DNA from: an uncultured Paenibacillus sp.
GTDB lineage: Bacteria > Bacillota > Bacilli > Paenibacillales > Paenibacillaceae
Reading direction: 5' to 3'
DNA length: 30,478 nt
Assembly: GCA_937895345.1 (NCBI GenBank)
Contig: CALAWP010000029.1
Coordinates: 1 to 30,478, forward strand
Shown one piece after another: positions 29,609 through 30,478 of the stretch. The notes beneath the pieces are model-generated. The model saw only the letters and a list, made by a program, of their open reading frames with translations. It did no database searches and had not been told where the DNA came from. Both the position numbers and the translations under genes were made by a program. Every line of letters begins with the position of its first letter. The first letter of the stretch is position 1.

Positions 29609-30121
29609 ATGTTTATTGAAAAGACGCTGGAAACTTTGGCAAATTTGTATCGCAACGAAACCAGGATCGTTCAATGTTGTGAAGGCAGTTTCTCCAACAG
29701 TAAGACAATATTCCGCAAGCCGGCATCCGAAGAGGAAATTTCAAGGCTGCTGAGCATATACTCGCCTTTGCCGGAAGATTACTTGAAGTTTTTATCAATT
29801 ACCAATGGGATGAGACCGTTCGAAGATGCGGATTGGTCGAGCGAAAACAATATTTTCTCTACCTCGGACCTTATGTTCGCCAACGAACCGTATGCGTCCT
29901 CCTCTTGGTTAATTGTTGCGGTCATCTGTGATGATTGCATCCTCATCAATTTAGATGACGCAGCAAACAACAAAACCGAATACATGTATTTGACCGAGGG
30001 CCCATGCGACCTTAACGATGCCCGTTCGCTGTATTGCGATTTCCAAACTTGGCTGGACCGTTTTATTATGGCTCAAGGGAATAAGTATTGGACGTGGCGA
30101 GTGGAGGACCGGAAATATTGA
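29609..30121 (+). CDS. SMI1/KNR4 (SUKH) family protein
   Basis: 170 residues. The SUKH-type core is visible: EEEISRLLSIYSPLPEDYLKFLSITNGM (helix pair with the LPxDYxxFL...NG signature), FSTSDLMFAN, a WLIVAVICDDCILINLD strand pair and a final helix (DARSLYCDFQTWLDRFI). In bacteria most such proteins are immunity proteins to contact-dependent or polymorphic toxins, but others are housekeeping; no toxin gene is seen next to it here. The ATG at 29609 is 9 bp after AAAGG; ATG 29603 is too close and the upstream frame to 29492 has no SD. Confidence 0.6.
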   Translation: MFIEKTLETLANLYRNETRIVQCCEGSFSNSKTIFRKPASEEEISRLLSIYSPLPEDYLKFLSITNGMRPFEDADWSSENNIFSTSDLMFANEPYASSSWLIVAVICDDCILINLDDAANNKTEYMYLTEGPCDLNDARSLYCDFQTWLDRFIMAQGNKYWTWRVEDRKY

Positions 30122-30189
30122 AATAATGCCATAGTAAAAGGGATGTCCCCAAAGTCATCCATTCCTAACTCTGGAAACGCCCCTTGTCT

Positions 30190-30478
30190 TTATAACCCAT
30201 CAAGATCTAAATCCGGAGCCTGGTGCATCTCCTGCTCTAACATCGTGCCAAAACGATGCAAATCGTTTTGATTGGCTTTAATTGGCGGAAAGAACAAGCC
30301 GCCTTTACTAAAATATAAGATATACAAATCCGTCTTATGCTCATGGAGCCACTGCATTTCCAAAGGTTCATCGAAATGTGTGAACCACCTATCGTACTTT
30401 TCCCCGGGAAACGCTTTTAACAATTGAACCTGAATTTCGAAAGTACGACTCTTTGAAAACGTGAAAAGGGCTCCGAAT
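30190..30478 (-). CDS. Partial gene cut by the right edge, unknown function
   Basis: The frame is open from 30190 to the end of the window, so the 5' end lies outside; a TTG at 30423 gives a 77-residue minimum. The visible C-terminal 95 residues read FEIQVQLLKAFPGEKYDRWF ... TDLYILYFSKGGLFFPPIKA ... FGTMLEQEM, a mix of strands and helices with no motif I recognise. It is convergent with the SMI1/KNR4-like gene, with 68 bp between them and no strong terminator. Confidence 0.5.
   Translation of the reverse strand, partial: FGALFTFSKSRTFEIQVQLLKAFPGEKYDRWFTHFDEPLEMQWLHEHKTDLYILYFSKGGLFFPPIKANQNDLHRFGTMLEQEMHQAPDLDLDGL

Overview
The window looks like a chromosomal segment of an endospore-forming Firmicute of the Paenibacillaceae (Paenibacillus or Cohnella-like). 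The reasons are conserved Bacillus-type gene order, a large Alu-domain SRP RNA, sporulation genes (spo0F, bofA, a YhcN-like lipoprotein, a pbpG-like transpeptidase), frequent GTG/TTG starts with strong Shine-Dalgarno (SD) sequences, and a fairly high GC content. The genus is inferred, not proven.

Layout. 1-12200 (minus strand, read right to left): rpoE, pyrG, spo0F, murA, rho, a radical SAM protein, rpmE, a YhcN-like spore lipoprotein, SRP RNA, dnaX, ybaB, recR, yaaL, bofA. This joins two blocks that are separate in B. subtilis (rpoE...rho-rpmE and scr-dnaX-yaaK-recR-yaaL-bofA). 12600-13743 (+): a subtilisin-like protease without a signal peptide. 13854-17568 (-): argS with its usual DUF1934 partner, a Mug-type DNA glycosylase and an alpha/beta hydrolase. 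17740-18280: a non-coding repeat island. 18407-22778 (-): a phosphonate/phosphite-type ABC transporter operon (phnD-phnC-phnE-phnE) ending in a tyrosine-phosphatase-like gene, with a divergent GntR/FadR-type regulator at 22982-23629. 23818-26967: speE (-) and, divergently, a pbpG-like class A penicillin-binding protein (+). 26968-27750: a second repeat-rich non-coding island. 27751-30478: small accessory genes (a two-helix membrane protein, a secreted stalk-domain protein, a SMI1/KNR4-like protein, and a partial gene at the right edge).

Sporulation control shows in the DNA. There is a sigma-H promoter before spo0F, a full-match sigma-G promoter before the pbpG-like gene, a one-mismatch sigma-G promoter before the YhcN-like gene, and a mother-cell-like -10 before the subtilase. 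pyrG has a promoter starting at GGGC and a leader terminator with a C-run, the arrangement used for CTP-sensed reiterative transcription in Bacillus.

The least expected signals are three. (1) Two copies, about 9.5 kb apart, of a 183-bp element with identical internal geometry: TAACGAA twice 50 bp apart, then TTCGTTA/G twice 50 bp apart, with a 76-bp centre offset. (2) A 19-unit, 19-bp-period tandem array grown directly from the edge of one copy, with a constant 12-bp core and variable 7-bp tail. (3) A sigma-G-type promoter whose -10 lies in the loop of the rpmE terminator hairpin, so that only forespore-initiated RNA would escape both termination and SD masking.
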